Made by a program: the position numbers and the translations under genes. From Deltaproteobacteria bacterium (GTDB lineage: Bacteria; Desulfobacterota; Desulfobacteria; Desulfobacterales; SURF-15), in contig JAHEHB010000236.1 in NCBI GenBank assembly GCA_024644775.1, positions 1,290 to 8,345 of the forward strand: a stretch of 7,056 nucleotides of DNA, in the 5' to 3' direction. Below are positions 5,501 to 7,056 of the stretch, piece after piece (the first letter of the stretch is position 1; each line of letters starts with the position of its first letter). Under the pieces are notes generated by a model, which made no database searches, was not told the origin of the DNA, and saw only the letters and a program-made list of their open reading frames with translations.

Positions 5501-7012
5501 TTACTTAAATGAGATCTGCGAAAGTTGCAGCTCACTGTTGGTTGCAATGGACGGCGTGAAGTTTATCCGTTTTCCGACGCGTGTATATCCCACCATATGA
5601 AACAAGGGTATATCGGCAACAAGGTCCTCATAGACGCGTTTAAAAACCGCTTGCCAGAGTGTTGTCCGTTCTTTTCCTGTTGCAACCGTTGCTTGTTGAA
5701 TCATATCGTCTAATTGTTTGTCGCACAGGCCTGAACTTTGACCATCGCAGGCGTATTTGTAGAACACGGTAAAAACCGCATCTCCGTTGTTGTTGTCATG
5801 TTGGGTTTGCAGGACAATGGGCGGGCGGTTTTCGGGATACGGTTTATTTTGATGTTTCACCCATACCCCCACCTCGAGCATCTGAAGCTTTACGTTAAGG
5901 CCTACCGCCTGGTACATGGCCAATGCCGCTTCCATCAATTCCGTTGCATTGGGAAAGATGCCGGTGCGGCCGATGAGCGAAATCTCCTTATCCACTGGAA
6001 CGCCGTCTTTCCGTGCCTCATCAAGCAGTTGCTTGGCTTTCTCAGGGTCATAGGGCCAGACCTTGAGGTCCCGGTTATGGCCGTTGATGCTTGGCACGAC
6101 CAGCTGGGTTGCCGGCATGACATCCTTGCTTAGAATGCTACCTCGGATGGCATCACGGTCAATGGCGTAATTGAGGGCTTTTCGTACCCGAATGTCGTTT
6201 AACGGGGGCGTTGCCGTATCGATTCGCAAACGCGAGGTTTCTGAATTAAAATAGCTAAAATCCATATCCGGGTTGTTTGCGTCTTGCACCGCAAGATTTG
6301 GGGCGATATCCGCCTCACCGACTTGCACCATGGCAGCCCGAACGGCCGATTCGGACCGCCACACATAAACGGCCTTTTCCACCTCGGGTTTTTCTCCCCA
6401 ATAGTCTTCATTTCGCTCTACGGTAATCTGTTTACCTACCTCCCATTTGACGAACTTGTACGGCCCGGTTCCCATTGGATGCCTGGTAAATTTACCTTCG
6501 GGGGTCTTAGGGGACATAACGGTCATGGTTCCCATCAGGGTCGGCAATATGGGTTGCGGTTTTTCGGTCTTGATCTCCAAGGTGTGGCCGTCCAAAGCTG
6601 TCAACGTCATTTTAATATCGGAAAAAAACTTCAGCCGGTTTTCGCATTCGATGCGGGTGTCCAAAACATGATTTATAGCAGCAATAGCCGCTTGAGCGTT
6701 GAAGTCTTCACCATCATGGAATTTAACCCCTTTGCGTAAGCTGAATTGCCACCTGTTCGGTTCGATTTGTTTCCATGAGACGGCCAGCCTCGGCGTAATA
6801 CTGCCGTCCTTTGGATCAATCTCCGTAAACGGCTCGGCGATATTCTTCAGCACCACCCGACCAATGTTGGAACGAGAGGAATTACAGGGATCGACATTAT
6901 CCGGTTCTTCCGAAAGTACAATGGTCACCGTCTTGTCCGCCATAGCTGTTCCGGTAAAGAGCATTAAAATAAACACCGAGATTACTGTTAAACATAACGT
7001 GCTTTTTTTCAT
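5501..7012 (-). CDS. Periplasmic solute-binding protein of a peptide-type ABC importer (SBP_bac_5 family)
   Basis: A secreted extracellular receptor of 503 aa, within the normal range for DppA/OppA/NikA-type cluster C binding proteins. The signal peptide has a KK-rich start, a hydrophobic core (VISVFILMLF) and an AMA cleavage site (about residues 23-25); there is no lipobox. Family motifs are LRKGVKFHDG (92-101), GTGPYKFVKWEVGKQ (181-195), YWG (205-207) and DIRVRKALNYAIDRDAI (273-289). The region that usually reads like W-x-x-D-Y-P-D-P near the ligand pocket is instead HDNNNGDAVF (405-414), followed by C422 and C430, which could form a disulfide. The ligand therefore may not be a standard dipeptide. 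The ATG at 7012 is chosen over the GTG at 7015 because AGGAGG is five nt upstream of the ATG and only two from the GTG. It is the first gene of the importer operon. Confidence 0.95.
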   Translation of the reverse strand: MKKSTLCLTVISVFILMLFTGTAMADKTVTIVLSEEPDNVDPCNSSRSNIGRVVLKNIAEPFTEIDPKDGSITPRLAVSWKQIEPNRWQFSLRKGVKFHDGEDFNAQAAIAAINHVLDTRIECENRLKFFSDIKMTLTALDGHTLEIKTEKPQPILPTLMGTMTVMSPKTPEGKFTRHPMGTGPYKFVKWEVGKQITVERNEDYWGEKPEVEKAVYVWRSESAVRAAMVQVGEADIAPNLAVQDANNPDMDFSYFNSETSRLRIDTATPPLNDIRVRKALNYAIDRDAIRGSILSKDVMPATQLVVPSINGHNRDLKVWPYDPEKAKQLLDEARKDGVPVDKEISLIGRTGIFPNATELMEAALAMYQAVGLNVKLQMLEVGVWVKHQNKPYPENRPPIVLQTQHDNNNGDAVFTVFYKYACDGQSSGLCDKQLDDMIQQATVATGKERTTLWQAVFKRVYEDLVADIPLFHMVGYTRVGKRINFTPSIATNSELQLSQISFK

Positions 7013-7017
7013 CACTG

Positions 7018-7023
7018 CCTCCT
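7018..7023 (-). promoter_or_regulatory. Strong ribosome-binding site of the binding-protein gene
   Basis: A full AGGAGG lies five nt before the ATG at 7012. A GTG directly adjoins that ATG at 7015, but it would leave a two-nt spacer, too short for normal initiation. This is the strongest Shine-Dalgarno sequence in the window, in keeping with the high expression usual for binding proteins. Confidence 0.85.
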
Positions 7024-7028
7024 TTTTT

Positions 7029-7040
7029 TCGGTTGACCGA
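7029..7040. promoter_or_regulatory. Small inverted repeat just upstream of the binding-protein ribosome-binding site
   Basis: TCGGT and ACCGA are 5-bp inverted arms separated by two bases, five nt upstream of the AGGAGG. In RNA the two-base loop is too tight for all five pairs to form. As DNA it could be half of an operator, but the promoter lies outside the window and nothing else supports this. Confidence 0.2.
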
Positions 7041-7056
7041 GCATTTGGGATTTTTT

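Noticed and set aside
6284..6739. Plus-strand open frame of 151 codons opposite the binding-protein gene
   Set aside because: It is antisense to intact SBP_bac_5 motifs; the translation has no recognisable domain.

Overview
The window carries six protein genes, all on the minus strand. Read in transcription order (right to left) they are a secreted solute-binding protein, two permeases and two ATPases of a dipeptide/oligopeptide-type ABC importer, then, after a 467-nt gap, a uroporphyrinogen-decarboxylase-like (UroD/MtaA superfamily) protein. No RNA gene, CRISPR array, transposase or phage gene is visible. Base composition is moderate (about half G+C by eye). The gene combination and the degenerate short-period repeats between genes suggest an anaerobic, corrinoid-using bacterium such as a sulfate reducer of the Desulfobacterota. 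That assignment is inference; nothing here proves it.

Layout: 1-71 is the tail downstream of the UroD-like gene, with an 18-bp perfect palindrome and a short 7-nt-phased repeat. 72-1082 is the UroD-like gene. 1083-1549 is non-coding, with a candidate structured leader (1221-1278), heptamer repeats and a striking 13-unit, 8-nt-phased array (1337-1440). 1550-5388 is a compact dppF-dppD-dppC-dppB block whose genes overlap or are separated by 3-4 nt. 5389-5500 is an intercistronic spacer with heptamer repeats and a hairpin. 5501-7012 is the binding-protein gene. 7013-7056 holds its ribosome-binding site and a small palindrome; the operon promoter must lie beyond the right edge.

How they work together: the binding protein captures a ligand in the periplasm, the DppB/DppC pair forms the channel, and the DppD/DppF ATPase pair drives uptake. 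The ligand-site region of the binding protein departs from the usual dipeptide pattern, so the substrate is uncertain. The UroD-like protein lacks the HemE substrate-binding motif and the cysteine ligands of corrinoid methyltransferases, so it is neither a standard haem enzyme nor a standard MtaA. If it is co-expressed with the importer, it may act on the imported compound, but that link rests only on proximity and strand.

Two start codons deserve correction. The binding protein most likely starts at the ATG at 7012 rather than the GTG at 7015. The DppB permease most likely starts at a TTG at 5388 rather than the ATG at 5490; the longer version would translate the intergenic repeat into protein. 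The best candidate for something undescribed is the non-coding sequence: 7- or 8-nt-phased degenerate repeats recur in every intergenic stretch long enough to hold them, and in no gene that I noticed.
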